A program made the translations under genes and the position numbers. The notes beneath the pieces are model-generated. The model searched no databases and was not told the origin of the DNA. It saw only the letters and a list, made by a program, of their open reading frames with translations. Shown in pieces: positions 1 to 13,560 of a DNA stretch of 64,000 nt. Location: contig CM057474.1 of the NCBI GenBank assembly GCA_030035585.1, forward strand, positions 6,494,001 through 6,558,000. The letters are read 5' to 3'. Each line of letters begins with the position of its first letter. The first letter of the stretch is position 1. The DNA is from Dugong dugon. Taxonomy: Eukaryota > Chordata > Mammalia > Sirenia > Dugongidae.

Positions 1-446
1 AGTCATGATATTTTCAGTCACCTCATATGCAAGGGATAGCTGGACAATGAATAAGAAAGACTGAAAAAGGATGGATGCCTTTGAATTATGGTGTTAGTGA
101 AGAATATTGAATGTATCGTGGACTGTCAGAAGTACAAAACAAGTCTGTTTTGGAAGAAGTACAGCCAGAATGCTCCTTGGTAGTGACGGTGATGAGACTT
201 TGTCTCCCGTACTTCGGACATGTTATCAGGAGGGACCAGTCCCTGGAGAAGGACCTCATGTTTGGTAAGGTAGAGGTCAATGAAAATGAGAGAGAACCTT
301 GATGAGATGAATTGAAATAACAGCTGCAACAATAGGCTCAAACATAGCAATGATTGTGAGGATGGCGCAGGACCAGGCAGTGTTTCCTCACGTTGTACAC
401 TGGGTGCCTAAGAGTAGGAACCGACTCGATGGCACCTAACAATGAC
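1..446 (+). mobile_element. RTE-clade LINE (BovB/RTE1-like), 3' end, cut by window edge
   Basis: The stretch aligns by eye with the last part of the longer RTE copy at 20516-23720. It contains the region encoding the C-terminal 'FGHVIRRDQSLEKD' signature (translated near 200-260) and ends with the RTE tail 'gaaccgactcgatggcacc' near 420-438. The start lies outside the window, so its true length is unknown. The frame is broken and nothing here is likely to be expressed as protein. Family level (RTE) is secure; the subfamily name is inference. Confidence 0.88.
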
Positions 447-564
447 ATATATATCTTATAAGAGACGCATCTTGCAGATTTGTCTTATACCAATCAGTCT
501 ATATGGACAGGAGTGCCTGTTCTGTTCATATCATATTTGCTCATCAGAAATTTTGTTCTAGCTA

Positions 565-940
565 TTAATATTGAATTATGGTGTTGGGTAAGTATATTGA
601 GTATACCAGGGACTGCCAGAAGAGTGGACAAATTTGTCTTGGGAGAAGTACAGACAGAATGCTCCTTAGAAGGGAGGATAGTGAGGCTTCGTCTCCTCTT
701 CTTTGGACATGTTATCTGGAGGGACCAGTCCCTGGAGAAGGACATCATGCTTGGCAAAGCAGAGGGTCGGTGAAAAAGAGGAAGACCCTCAACAAGATGG
801 ACTGACACAGTGACTGCAACAATGGGCTCAAACATAGCAAGGATCGTGAGGATGGTGCAGGACTGGGCAGTGTTTCCTTCTGTTGCACATAAGGTCAGTA
901 GAAGTCAAAACCAATTTAACAGCACCTAACAACAACAGCA
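565..940 (+). mobile_element. Second RTE-clade LINE 3' end, directly downstream of the first
   Basis: Sequence restarts at about 567 with the 'tgaattatggtgttgg' part of the RTE C-terminal coding region and runs to the tail 'cctaacaacaacagcaac' near 925-942. The encoded 'FGHVIWRDQSLEKDIMLGK' segment is visible near 690-765. It lies in the same orientation as the copy at 1-446, with about 120 bases of unrelated DNA between them, so it is either an independent 5'-truncated insertion or a segmental duplicate. Confidence 0.85.
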
Positions 941-945
941 ACATG

Positions 946-3729
946 ATTATTCCATGGACTTCCTCTTTTGGTAAACGTTTTCATTTATGAATTTCTAGAC
1001 TGAGAACCTACCTAATTATTGGTTATGTGTCTTTCTAAGTTGAACTGAAGTATTGTTTCTTCTACTAATATTCTTCTAATGTAACAACTGGTTTATATGC
1101 TTATCTTATTTGCTATGGTATCATCTCACACGGGGCTTAATTTATACAATTATTATATTACTTATCTCGCTCTATTGATATTGATAACTCACTTGACTCT
1201 ATTCATCTTTACCAAAATATTCTTGAAAGAGGGATCCTAGCTTATTCAACTTCTCATGCTCAGTAACTTGTACCGCCAGGGTTAAAAAATCTGTTGCCGT
1301 CGAGTCAATTCCGAATGGTTAGCGACCCCACAGCTGATGACATTCAATAAATATTGTTTCACTAGTGAAATAATGCATTTCTGGACATGAAAGGGACGTA
1401 GTGTTGGGAGAAATTTTGAAAACCTTGAAATGGGCAAAAAGATGACCGCTTATCCTTTCAGCGGAATACGGGATATGGTCTATCAGACTTTTAGAGTTAG
1501 CCTATTCTCTAGAGGTCTGCGCCTGTCCTTGGTTTTGACTATTCTATTTTACAACTTTTAGAGAAAAAAGTTAACTTGTGTAGGGTTGAGAATGATGCAA
1601 ACAGTTCCTGCTCGTGGAGATGCAAAAATAAATTTAATACCATCCTTCTCACTCCAAGAGCTGATTCCAAACTTTTATTTTATTGCCCTTGGGATATATG
1701 GCAGTTATGCATCTATTTGCAAATTAATTTCAGTAGCCTTGATAGTATGTGTGTGTGAGTGTGTGTGTTCTTTGAATTTCTTTTGAATTTACTTTAACAT
1801 CTTACTGATGTCTTCCCTTATCGATGATTTAAATTTTGACCTGTGTTTATTTCGTATTTATACGAGTCATGCTTTTAGCTTTTAAAAAATTAGTCCTTAA
1901 CAATAGCATATTGGTAGAAATTACCTCTGAAATATTATGTTAGGTCATACATACAATTGAGTCTTGACTCTTCAATAAGAATTTGCTTTCCATTTGCCAA
2001 TATTCTCGTTTTTAACATCTATTAAAAAGAAGAACATTGTACTTTCTCACTAAAGAACAATCAATAGGAGACGATCTGCTATTATCCATTTCCTTCCTTC
2101 CTCTTTCTTTTTTCGTTTTTAGAGTTGTGTTATTTTTATTTGAAGACGGCATTGGATTGCTTTGTATTTCCTGCCCATTACGGGTTCGGTAGCACTTTGT
2201 TTGTTTACTTTTATTCTTCATGTTTTTCTTTATGCATAAATAAAGTCATTTGAGCCAGAGACTTTCTTTACTGTTTTTATCATGTTGTTAGTGTGCTGTT
2301 ATCTTGAAATCTGCTCTTTTCAGGGTATTTTAACATTCTCTCTTATATTTTGACTACAGTACATTTGGCCTAATTAGAAATGTGAAATCACAATGGTTGA
2401 AGGTAATGCTCAACCTTCACTTCAAACGATCCTACAGTCATTTCAAGAAGAGGTCAAAGAAGTAAACTAGAACTCATTAGCCTGGGGCTCTGAGTGATCT
2501 CTAGGCCATATTGGAAACTGGCAGCCCCTCTGTCTTTTGTCCTTAAGGATTTTGAGTATTGAAATAATTGTTAAATATAGCAAACTGGCTGACAGTAAAA
2601 TTACTGGCTCTGCTGGCATGTATAGAATAGAAAAGCTATTAATTTCACAAAAGATTTCTTTTTGGTTAATATTTACAAGCAACCTCTATTTCAATAACTT
2701 GCAACACACCATAGAAAAATCTCTAAAGTATAGATGGTATTAACCTTTTTTTGTTTCCTGTTATACAGAAATGGTTTTTAATGACATCTCAAGAAATTAT
2801 ATACAAAGGTCCATTTTGGGGAAGAATAAACACACTCTATATGTTTTATTTATGAGTAGTAACATGCTTGTTATTTGGAGAATGTAGTTACCTGCATTAA
2901 TAAACACCATGTCTACATATTAATATTTTAATGAATCAATCTTCTTCTTTTATAAAGTTATTTATTTTTTAATGTGCCATTCTTCTTCTTCCTGTTTAAA
3001 TGTTGAAGCTTGTTGTTATCTTGACTTCACAGGGCAAATATCTCGGGTCACTTTTAAAATTCTATTTTCAGAATTGATAGAGTAACTGTGCTAGGCATCC
3101 CATAAAACAAAAGGATGCAGAAACCCTGCTCTGGGATGCAAACATCTTTAGTGGACTATTCTGATCTAGACTGAATAATTAAAAAAAGAAAGTCAATATA
3201 TTATGTAATAAATTACTAAAATCTGTCCGGAAGACTAGGGGGGGAGATAGTCATGAGAAAATTTAAAATTCAAAGAGACTGAAGTAAAGGAAATGGGGAT
3301 CTTATATTTGTTAGAAGACGAGAAAAGCAGTATATCTAATGCTAAATAATTGCGGAAGCGTCTCTGTATAAGAAGCCGCAGCCATTACATAAACGTGTCC
3401 CCCTGGTGCTGTCTTCACATCTCGAAGTTGTTCCACATTGCGCACTCATTGCTCTGTGGAGTGATTTACGTTTTCACCTGCCATTAGGTCGTTGTGGTCG
3501 TGACTGTCATTCACATCCTTGTATTACTGTTGTCTATCCAGGGCCTGCTGCGTAATGAGAGCTCAATGATGTTTTCCAATATTTAATAAAGGGGGTTTTT
3601 GTTTTTTTTTGTCCCAGTCTGGTAACTCCTGTTCGTAGTGGTTTAGCAACACTGGGATCACAGCTTGGCTATGACGTAAAAGTTCAGGGACATAATAAGA
3701 AGATTAAATTTTCTGACATGACCTAGCTG
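946..3729. other. AT-rich intergenic DNA, no gene seen
   Basis: There is no ORF with recognisable homology and no clear splice-bounded coding block. A short minus-strand AfroSINE-tail-like scrap sits near 1288-1340 ('ctgttgccgtcgagtcaatt'), a short GT-rich run at 1747-1770, and a pyrimidine-rich run near 2090-2120. The rest appears unique or too diverged to place by eye. Confidence 0.6.
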
Positions 3730-4287
3730 TGTGTCAGCTTTCTATTGCAGCATAACAAACTACCACAAACTTAACAGCTTGAAATGATACTCATTTATTA
3801 TTTCATAGTTCTGTAGGTGAGAAGTCTGAGCTCCTATACTGAATTCTCTGTTCAGGGTCTTACCAGGCTGAAATCAAGGTGTGAGCTTAACTGAGCTCTT
3901 ACCTGGAAGCTCTGAGGAGGAATCCACTCCCATGCTCACTCAAGTTGTTGGCAGAATCCAGTTTCCTGTGGCTGTGAATCTCAGGTCCCCAGTTCCTTGC
4001 TAGCCGTCAGGCAGGAGCAGCTCTCTGCTCCTAGATGTCATTTACATGTCATCTCAGATGGCCTTTCCATCTTCAAAGCAACAGTGGTGTGCAGAGTCCT
4101 TCTCAGGCTTGGAACTCCTCTGACTTTTCCTTCTACTACCAAGTGAACACAATTCTCTGTTTATAAAGTGCTCATGTGATGGGACTAGGCTCATCTGAAT
4201 AGTCTCCTTTTTGCCACGTAATCTTGGGAGTAAAACCTTGGGGAAGAGGTCATAGACTTCATTTATCTTAAGACTTTGCCTACCACA
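3730..4287 (-). mobile_element. MaLR-type LTR (MLT1-like), minus strand
   Basis: The left edge 'tgtgtcagctttctattgca', followed by 'cataacaaactaccacaaac', and the right edge 'actttgcctaccaca' match the reverse complement of the MLT1 LTR pattern, which starts TGTGGTAGGC and ends in GCAGCAATAGGAAAC-type sequence. Its length of about 560 bases fits one LTR. No convincing 5-base target duplication is visible. The exact subfamily cannot be set without a library search. Confidence 0.6.
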
Positions 4288-5212
4288 AACATATGCACGA
4301 ACTGTTAGACAAGAAGAAATTTAGGGAATTATTAGGATGACTGTAATTATTATTTTTATCAAAGATAACTAAAGGATAATCTTGTATTTTTTTTAAGTTT
4401 ATAAAGGACTCTTTCTCAAAGGAAAGCAATATTCTTATAATGTACTTCCTTTTGAGGAAGCGTTACGATTTGTGAATATGTTGGCAAGGCAAAATGTGGA
4501 ATTTTTCCATAAGGTCTGAAGACATTGTCTCTGTGCACATCAGTTCTATCATGCCAACAGAATCGACTTGCCAGTTTAGTCAATCAGCCAGTCAAGAATG
4601 TCAAAACGATCAGTCGAACATAGGAAACTATGAGAATATAGATTACTTCCTTCATAAACAAAGAATAAACGTACTGAATTCCAGAAATTCTTTTCTTTTT
4701 CATTAACATAGACACATTTTTAATGTGAAATACATTCCATACATAGATTGCAGTATATTTTTGGAGAGTTATTTATGGTACAGTGAACATGTGCTTGAAA
4801 TTCACTTGAAGTTCCAAATGATGTTATTTGCTTTCTTAATTGCACGTTTCTGAGGACTATCAGCAAACATGAACGAAATATTATAAATAAACACGTGTAT
4901 GAACATGCCTATATACCTGCTATTACAACACAGTAACTTTTCATTACATCATCACCCTGGAAATACCACAGATAAGGCTGAGTATGTGAGGCTCTTACTC
5001 TCTCTTTTTATATAGTTCAGTGGTGGGCTTGTATTTTTATCAGAAAATTTGATAAAATTTTCTAAAAGTCATCACCTTAAAAAATGGTTTGTAAACAAAG
5101 TTAAACACAGTTGAAAGCAAATGAAAAAAAATACTTAGATATAATGTCTATTGTATGAATAGTCTAGTAGTAATAGAGTAGGTTTTAAATTAATAAAAAA
5201 CTTAAATTGAAT
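4288..5212. other. AT-rich intergenic DNA, nothing recognised
   Basis: I see no coding homology or interspersed repeat that I can name here. The 70-codon frame at 4494-4706 has no recognisable domain and the expected codon structure is absent. Confidence 0.55.
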
Positions 5213-5372
5213 TTTGGCTTCTTATTCCCTTGCTAATGCTGTGACATTTGAAATGTCCTTAACTTCTGTGGACTTGACTTTTCTCCTCTATCAAATTAAG
5301 ATAATAGTACCTACCTTATAGAGATATTTAGAGAATTAAATAAAGCAACACATACAAAATGTGCCTTGCAGT
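5213..5372 (-). mobile_element. MIR SINE, minus strand, diverged
   Basis: The order of blocks 'cttaacttctgtggac', 'tcaaattaagataatagtac', 'ctaccttatagagatattta' and 'gaattaaataaagcaacaca' follows the reverse complement of the MIR core and 3' part. It is an ancient mammalian SINE, strongly diverged. Confidence 0.7.
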
Positions 5373-5423
5373 ACATAGCTCCCCGGCTTCCTCGCTGTTT
5401 TGCAAATATCGGCTGCTGTACTT

Positions 5424-5627
5424 GTGTGACGCAGAGAGTGAGTATGATCGGCTGCTAACCAAAAGCTTGGAGGTTCACGTCCACCCAGAGGTGCCTCAGA
5501 AGAAAGGCCTGGCAATCTAGTTCAGAAAAATCAGCCTTTGAAAACCCTATGGAGCACAACTCTACTGACATACATGGAGTCAGCATGAGTGAGAATAGAC
5601 TTGACAGCAACTAGTTTTTGTTTTTCC
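5424..5627 (+). mobile_element. AfroSINE, type with 'cagaggtgcctcagaag' body
   Basis: It shows the tRNA-like head ending 'gatcggctgctaacc', the body 'cacccagaggtgcctcagaa', and the tail 'gaatagacttgacagcaact' followed by a T-rich end. The head is tRNA-derived, as in other afrotherian SINEs. Confidence 0.85.
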
Positions 5628-6330
5628 AAAACCAGTTTTATTTTATTTTTTGTTTATTTTTGTTTTTAAATAATGCAGTAGGAGGAAAAACAAAACAAAC
5701 AGAAAATATCTCAAGGGTTTGTATTAATTACCTCTGGTATGAACCGCTAGTAGAGACATGCCTATATTAACCACGTCCACTACACTTTTAAATTAATTGT
5801 TATAGGCCATCATAGTGAAAGACATAATTAAATGCAAATATTGGATAATTTACTTAGATTTGGACTTTTTTGATGGATAACTTTGTCAGTGTGTATGCTG
5901 TTGCTACCAGCTGAATTGGAACTCAATTCATGATGTGTTCAGTAAATAAGCAGAAGGCATTAGGCAATTTTCTAACGGTGTATTTATCTATCAGAGAACA
6001 TTCTTTCTACAGGTGATAAGTATCAGCCTCTAGCCTGAGATTTGATTTTCTGGTGTAAAGAGACAGATGATTCCAGGTGAGAAGGCTTCTCCATGAGTAC
6101 CCATGTAAAGAAATGGGAGGAATGAAAATGCAGGAGGGAATATGTCCTGGAAATCCCAAGTAAGTCATGTTATTTTTCTGAAACTCCAACAGCACTGTTG
6201 AGATACACTCAATACATACTTTCTTTTGGTGATCAGTCCTCTCAAACTCTCTGCATGAAGTACTTCTTACTAAATCCAATAAAACGAACCTCTTTGCTTT
6301 CCATAGTAGTTCTATGTCACTGAAGGTAAT
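5628..6330. other. Intergenic DNA between AfroSINE and MaLR provirus
   Basis: AT-rich sequence with no gene or named repeat that I can support. A 90-codon minus-strand frame at 6007-6279 lacks any recognisable domain. Confidence 0.5.
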
Positions 6331-8429
6331 TGTTTTAGTTATCTACTGTTGCTATAACAAAAACACAACAAATGGGGGGCTTTAACAAAGAGAAATTTCT
6401 TTTCTTACAGTTTAGAAGGCTAGAAGTCCAAATCCAGGGGGCCAGTTTGAGGAGAAGGCTTTCTTTGTCGTCTCTTGAGAAAGATCTTTGTCTCTTCAAC
6501 TTCTATTGCTTGGTTCCTTGGTGATCTTTATGGGACTTGGCATCTATCTTTCCCCCAACTGTGCTTCTTTTTTTCCTTGCTGATTTAATCTGTTTTATAT
6601 CTCCAAAGATATTGACTTAAAACACACCTTACACTAATACCGTCTCATTAACATAACAAAGAAAACCCACTCCCAAATGGCATTATAATCACAGGTATGT
6701 TTGCTGTTGTTGTTGGGTGCCTTCAGTTCGTTCCAACTCATAGCGACCCTGTGCACCACAGAAAGAAACACTGCCCTGTCCTACACCAGCCTCACAATTG
6801 TTGCTATGCTTCAGCCCATTGTTGCAGCCTCTGTGTCAATCCATCTCATTGAGGATCTTCCTCTTTTTCTCTGGCCCTCTACTTTACCAAGTATGATGTC
6901 CTTCTCCAGGGACTGATCCCTCCCGACAACATGTTCAAAGAATGTGAGATGTAGTCTCACCATCCTTGCTTCTAAGGAGCATTCTGGCTGTACTTCTTCC
7001 AAAACAGATTTGTTTGGTCTTTCGGCAGTCAATGGTATATTCAATATTTTTTGCCAACACCACAATTCAAAGGCATCAGTTCTTCTTCGGTCTTCCTTAG
7101 TCATTTTCCAGCTTTCCCATGCACATGAGGCGATTGAAAACATCACTGCTTGGTCTGGCACATGCTAGTCCTCAAGGTGACATCTTTGCTTTTTAACACT
7201 TTAAAGAGGTCTTTTGCAGCAGATTTTCCCAGTCCAATGAATCTTTTGATTTTTTGACTGCTACTCCCATGGATGTTGATTGTGGATCCAAGTAAAATAA
7301 AACACTTGACAACCTCAATCTTTTCTCCATTTATCATGATGTTACTTATTGGTCCAGTTGTGAGGATTTTTGTTTTCTTTTTTTTTAATTTATTTTTATT
7401 ATTATTATTTTTTATTGTACTTTAAGTGAAAGTTTATAGCTCAAGGTAGTTACTCATACAAAAATTTAAACACTCATTGATATGTGACCCTAGCTGTTCT
7501 CCCTATGATGTGACGACACACTCCTCCTTTCCACCTGGGATTTCCCACGTCCATTCAACCAGCTCTTGTCCCTTTCTGCCTTCTCATCTCGCCTCCAGAC
7601 AGGAGCTGTCCATTTAGTCTCACGTATCTACTTGAACTAAGATGCACGCTCTTCACGAATATCATTTTATGTCTTATAGTCCGCTTAATCTTTGTCTGAA
7701 GAGTTGGCTTCGGGAATGGTTTCAGTTCTGGGTTAACAGAGAGTCCGGGGGCCATATCTTCTGGGGTTCCCCCAGTCTCAGTCAGACCATTAAGTCTGGT
7801 CTTTTTACAAGAATTTGAGTTCTACACCCCACTTTTCTTCTGCCCCGTCAGGGACTGTCTGCTGTGTTCCCTGTCAGGGCAGTCCTTGGTGGTAGCCGGC
7901 ACCATCTAGTTCTTCTGGTCTCATGGAGTCTCTGGTTTATGTGGCCTTTTCTGTCTCTTGAGCAAATACTTTCCTTGTGTCCTTGGTGTTATTCATTTTC
8001 CTTTAATCCAGGTGGGTTGGAACCAATTGATACATCTTAGATGGCCGCTTGCTAGCTTTTAAGACCCCCAAAGGGGGATGCAGAACATTTTCTTAATCAA
8101 CTTTGTTATGCTAATTGACCTAGATATCCCCTGAAACCATGGTCCCTAGACCCCCATCCCTTCTACTCTGTTCCTCAGAGTATTTGACTGTATTCAGGAA
8201 ACTTCTTAGCTTTTGGTTTAGTCCAGTTATGCTGACTTCCCTTTAATTGTGTGTTGTCCTTCCCTTCACCTAAGATAATTCTTGTCTACTATCTAGTTAG
8301 TGAATATCCCTCTCCCTCCCTCCCCAGCCTCTTAACCATCAAAAAATGTTTTCTTCTGTGTTTAAACCTTTTCTTGGGTTCTTATAATAGTGGTCTCATA
8401 CAATATTTGTCCTTTTGCCACTGACTAAT

Positions 8430-11400
8430 TTCACTCAGCATAATGCCTTCCAGATTCTTCCGTGTTCGTCATCGTCATCGTTGTTCTTTACTGTTGCGTA
8501 GTACTCCATTGTGTGGATAGACTATAATTTGTTTATCCATTCAACCGTTGATGGGCACCTAGGTTGTTTCCATCCTTTTGCTATTGTGAACAGTGCTGCA
8601 ATGAACATAGGTGTGCATATATCTATTGGTGTGATGGCTCTTATTTCTCTAGGTTATATTCCAAGGAGTGGGATTGCTGGATTGTATAGTACTTCTATTT
8701 CTAGCTTTTAAGGAAGCGCCAAATCAATTTCCAAAGTGATTGTACCATTTTACATTCCCACCAGCAGTGTTTAAGTATTCCAGTCTCTCCACAATTTCTC
8801 CAACGTTTATCGTTTTGTGTTTTCTGGATTAATGTTAGCCTTGTTGGGGTGAGATGGTATCTCATTGTAGTTTTGATTTGCATTTCTCTAATGGCTAATG
8901 ATCCTGAGCATTTCCTCATGTATCTGGTAGCCACCTGAATTTAAGTGCCTGTTATATCCTTTGCCCATTTTATAATTGGGTTATTTGTCTTTTTGTTGTT
9001 GAGATTTTGCAGAATCTTGTAGATTTTAGAGATAAGACCTGATCTGATATGTAGTAGCCAGAAATTTTCTCCCAGTCTGTAGGTTGTCTTTTTACTCCTC
9101 TCGTGAAGTCTTTTGATGAGCATAAGAGCTTGATTTTTAGGAGCTCCCAGTTATCTAGTTTCTCTTCTGGTGTTTGTGCATTGTTACTTATGGTTTATAT
9201 TCTATTTATGCCATATATTAGGGCTCCTAGCATTGTCCTTATTTTTTCTTCCATGATAGTTATCATTTTAGATTTTATGTTTAGGTCTTTGATCCATTTT
9301 GAGTTAGCTTTTTGTGCATGGTGTGAGGTATGGGTTTGTTTCATTTTTTTTGCAGATAGATATCCAGTTATGCCAGCACCGTCTGTTAAAGAGACTGTCT
9401 TTTCCCTATTTAATGGACTTTGGACCTTTGTCAAATATCAGCTGCTCATAGGTGAATGATTTTATGTCTGGATTCTCAATTCTGTTCCATTGGTCTATGT
9501 ATCTGTTGTTGTACCAGTACCAGGCTGTCCTGACTACCGTGGTGGTATAATAGGTTCTAAAATCAGGTAGTGTGCGGTCTCCCACTTTGTTCTTCTTCTT
9601 GAGTAATGCTTTACTTATCAGAGGCCTCTTCCCTTTCCAAATGAAGTTGGTGATTTGTTTCTCCATCTCATTAAAAAATGCCATTGGAATATGGATCGGG
9701 ATTGCATAGTATCTGTAGATCGCTTTGGGTAGAATCGACATTTTCACATTGTTGAGTCTTCCTATCCATGAGCAAGGTATGTTTTTCCACTTATGTAGGT
9801 CTCTTTTGCTTTCTTGCAGTAGTGTCTTATAGTTTTCATTGTATAGGTCTTTTATGTCTCTGGTTAGATTTATTCCTAGATATTTTATCTTCTTGGGGGT
9901 TATTGTAAATGGTATTGATTTGGTGATTTCCTCTTTGAGGTTCTCTTTGTTGATGTAAAGGAATCCAACTGATTTTTGTATGTTTAGCTTGTATCCTGAT
10001 ACTTTGCTGAAATCTTCTTTTAGTTCCAGCAGTTTCCTTTTGTATTCTTTGGGGTTTTCTGTGTATAAGATCATATCATCTGCAAATAGTGATACTTTGA
10101 CTTCCTCCCTACCAATGTGGATGCACTTTATCTCTTTTTCTAGCCTAATTGCTCTAGCTAGGACCTCCAGCACAATGTTGAATAAGAGTGGTGATAAACA
10201 GCATCCTTGTCTGGTTCCCGTTCTCAAGGCGAATGCTTTCGGACTCTCTCCATTTAGGATAATGTTGGCTGTTGGCTTCGTGCAAATGCCCTTAATCATG
10301 TTGAGGAATTTCCATTCTATTCCTATTTTGCTGAGAGTTTTTATCGTGAATGGGTTTTGAACTTTGTCATATGCCTTTTCTGCATCGATTGATAAAATCA
10401 TGTGGTTCTTAACTTTTGCTTATGTTTATTTATGTGATGGATTACATTGATTTTTTTTCTAATATTGAATCATCCCTGCATATCTAGTATGAATCCCACT
10501 TGGCCATGATGAATTTTTTTTTTTAATATGCTGCTGAATTCTATTGGCTAGAATTTTGTTGAAGATTTTTGTGTCTACGTTCATGAGGGTTATTGGTCTG
10601 TAATTTTCATTTTTTGTAGTGTGTTTACCTGGTTTTGGTACCAGGGTTATGCTGGCTTCACAGAATGAGTCTGGGAAGATTCCATCCTTTTCTATGCTCT
10701 GAAATACTTTTAGTAGTAGTGGTGTTAACTCTTCTCTGGAAGTTTGGTAGACTCTCCAGTGAAGCCATCAGGGCCAGGGCTTTTTTTGTTGGGAGTTTTT
10801 TAATTATCTTTTCAATCTCTTCTTTTATGATAGGTTTATTTAGTTGTTCTACCTTTGTTTGTGTTAGTTTAGGTAGGTAGTGTGTTTCTAGAAATTTGTC
10901 TGTTTCCTCTAGGTTTTCAAATTTGTTAGAGTACAATTTTTCATAGTATTCTGTTATGAGTCTTTTAATTTCATTTGGGTCTGTTGTTCTATCACCCATC
11001 TCATTTCTTATTGGGGTTATTTGCTTCCTCTTCTGTTTTTCTTTTGTCAGTTTGGCCAGTGGTTCTTTGATTTTGCTGATCTTTTCAAGGAACTAGGTTT
11101 TGGTCTTGCTAACTCTTTCAATTGTTTTCTATATTTCATTTAATTCTGCTCTATTTCTTATTATTTCCTTTCTTCTGATGTCTGAGGGATTCTTTCGCTG
11201 CTCTTTTTCTATTTGTTCAAGTTGTAGAGTTAATGTTTTATTTTGACCCTCTCTTCTTTTTTGGATGTGTGCATTTATTTCTATAAATTGTCCTCTGAGC
11301 ACTGCTTTTGCTGTGTCCTAAAGGTTCTGGTAGGATGTGTTTTCATTCTCATTTGATTGTATGAATTTCTTTATTCTATCCTTAATTTCTTTTATAACCC

Positions 11401-12252
11401 AGTAGTTTTTGTGTAAGATGTTGTTCAGTTTCCATGCATTTGATTTTTTTTTCCTTGCTTTTTCTGTTATTGATTTTTACTTTTATGGCTTTATGGTCAG
11501 AGAAGATGCTTTGTAATATTGATGTTTTGGATTCTGTTAAGGCTTGCTTTGTGGCCTAATATGTGGTATATTGTGGATAATGTACCACGTGTGTTGGGAA
11601 AGAAAGTATATTTGGCTGCTGTTGGGTGGAGTGTTCTGTATATGTCTATGAGATCAAGTTGGTTGATTGTGGCAGTTAGATATTCTGTGTCTTTGCTGAG
11701 CTTTTTTCTGGAGGTTCTGTCCTTCACCGAAAGTGGTGTCTTGAAGTCTCCTACTATTATTGTGGAGCCTGTCTATTTTTCTCTTTTCAATGCTGTTAGA
11801 GTTTGTTTTATGTATTTTGGAGCCCTGTCATTGGGTGCATAAATATTTATTACGGTTATGTCCTCTTGGTGTATTGACCCTTTGATCATTATATAGTGTC
11901 CTTCCTTATCCTTTGTGGTGGATTTTGCTTTAAAGTCTATTTTGTCAGATTAATATTGCCACTCCTGCTCTTTTTTGAATGTTGTTTGTTTGATATATTT
12001 TTTTCCATCCTTTGAGTTTTAGTTTGTTTGTGTCTTTAAGTCTAAGGGTGTCTCTTGTAAGCAGCATATAGACAGATTGTGTTTTTTTTTAATCCATTCT
12101 GCCACTCTCTGTCTGTTTATTGGTACATTTAGTCTATTTACATTCAGCATAATTATTGATAGAAATGAGTTTGGTGCTATCATTTTGGTGTTTTTTTCTT
12201 TTTGTGTTGTTGACAGTTTCTTGGTTCCACTTAATTTTCTGTGCTGAGTCAT
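8430..12252 (-). pseudogene. L1 ORF2 (endonuclease and reverse transcriptase), disrupted
   Basis: In L1 this protein nicks the target and reverse-transcribes the RNA. The start region near 12252 encodes the endonuclease opening ('IIMLNVNRLNVPINRQRVAE', then 'LSICCLQET'); a later endonuclease part lies at 11497-11727; a linker piece is at 10658-10999. The reverse-transcriptase core is open for 331 codons at 9406-10401, with '[12 protein letters not shown]', '[16 protein letters not shown]' and an intact FADD box at 10075-10086. The C-terminal region continues in shifted frames to about 8430. Total span of about 3.8 kb equals normal ORF2 length. Several frame breaks make it a pseudogene. Confidence 0.9.
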
Positions 12253-12659
12253 TTTTCTTTATATATTTTCTTCTCATCCTTTTCATTGTTGTTGATTTTG
12301 TATTAGCTGAATCTTTATGTTTTTCTTGTTTTTATTTTGATGTGTAGAATTGTTAGTTTCCTTTGTGATTATCTTAATATTTACTTCTATTTTTATAAGT
12401 TTAAACCAATCTTTTATTTCTTTATATCACCTTGACTTCCTCTCTATGTGAAAGATCTACACTACTTTATTTTGTCCCTCTTTTTTGTTTTAATGTTGTC
12501 ATCTTTTACATATTGATGTCTCTGTTTCCTATTTTTAGTGTTTTAGCTTTGATTTATTTTTGTGACTTCCCTATCTGGGTTGATATTTGGTTGCTTTGTC
12601 CTGTGTTCTAGTCTTGGGTTGTTACCTGATGTTATTGATTTTCTAACCGCAGGACTCTC

Positions 12660-13560
12660 TTTAGTATTTCTGGTAATTTTGGTTTGGTTTTTACAAATTC
12701 TCTGAAGTTTTGTTTATCTGGAAATGCCCTAATTTTGCCATGTATTTGAGAGACAGTTTTGCTGGCTATATGATTCTTGGCTGGCAATTTTTTTCCTTCA
12801 AGACATTATATATGTCATTCCATTGCCTTCTTGCCTGCATGGTTTCTGCTGAGTAGTCTGAGCTTAGTCTTGCTGACTCCCCTTTGTAGATGACTTTTTG
12901 TTTATACCTAGCCGCTCTTAAAATCCTCTGTTTATGTTTGGTTTTGGCAAGTTGATTACAACATGTCTTGGCGACTTTCTTTTGGGATTTAACTTGTGTG
13001 GGATTCAATGAGCTTCTTGGATAGACATCTTTTCCTCTTTCACAATATCAAAGAAGTTTTCTGCCAGAAAATATTCAACAATTCTCTCTGTATTTTCTGT
13101 TATCCCCCTCTGTTCTGGTACTGCAATCACTCATAGGTTATTCCTCTTGATAAAGTCCCACATAATTCTTAGAGTTTCTTCATTTTCCTAAATTCATTTA
13201 TCTGATTTTTCCTTAAATAAATGGTGTCAAATGCTTTGTCTTCAATCTCACTAATTCTGACTTCCATTGCCTCAATTCTGCCCCTGTGACTTTCTACTGA
13301 GTTGTCTAATTCTGAAATTTTGTTGTTAATCTTTTGGATTTCTGTTTGCTTTCCCTCTATAGATTCTTGCAGCTTGTTAAACTTGTCGTTATGATCTTGT
13401 ATAACCTTCTTAAGTTCCTCTCTTGCTATGAATGTGTGTTCCTTGGCTTGTTTGGTGTTTTGCATGATCTCCTTTCCTGATCTCTTAAAGAGCTCTGTAT
13501 ATTAATCTTTTCAATTCTACCTCCAGTCACTCCAAGACCTTATCTTCCTCTGGAAGGTTT
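12660..13560 (-). pseudogene. L1 ORF1 (RNA-binding chaperone protein), disrupted
   Basis: The minus strand shows a coiled-coil piece at 13169-13465 with heptad-like Ile/Leu spacing ('QKINNKISELDNSVESHRGR') and the C-terminal piece at 12766-13008 ('ILRAARYKQKVIYKGESARL', 'SDYSAETMQARRQW'), typical of L1 ORF1p. The two lie in different frames. ORF1p forms trimers that coat L1 RNA. Edges are approximate because the frame is broken. Confidence 0.82.
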
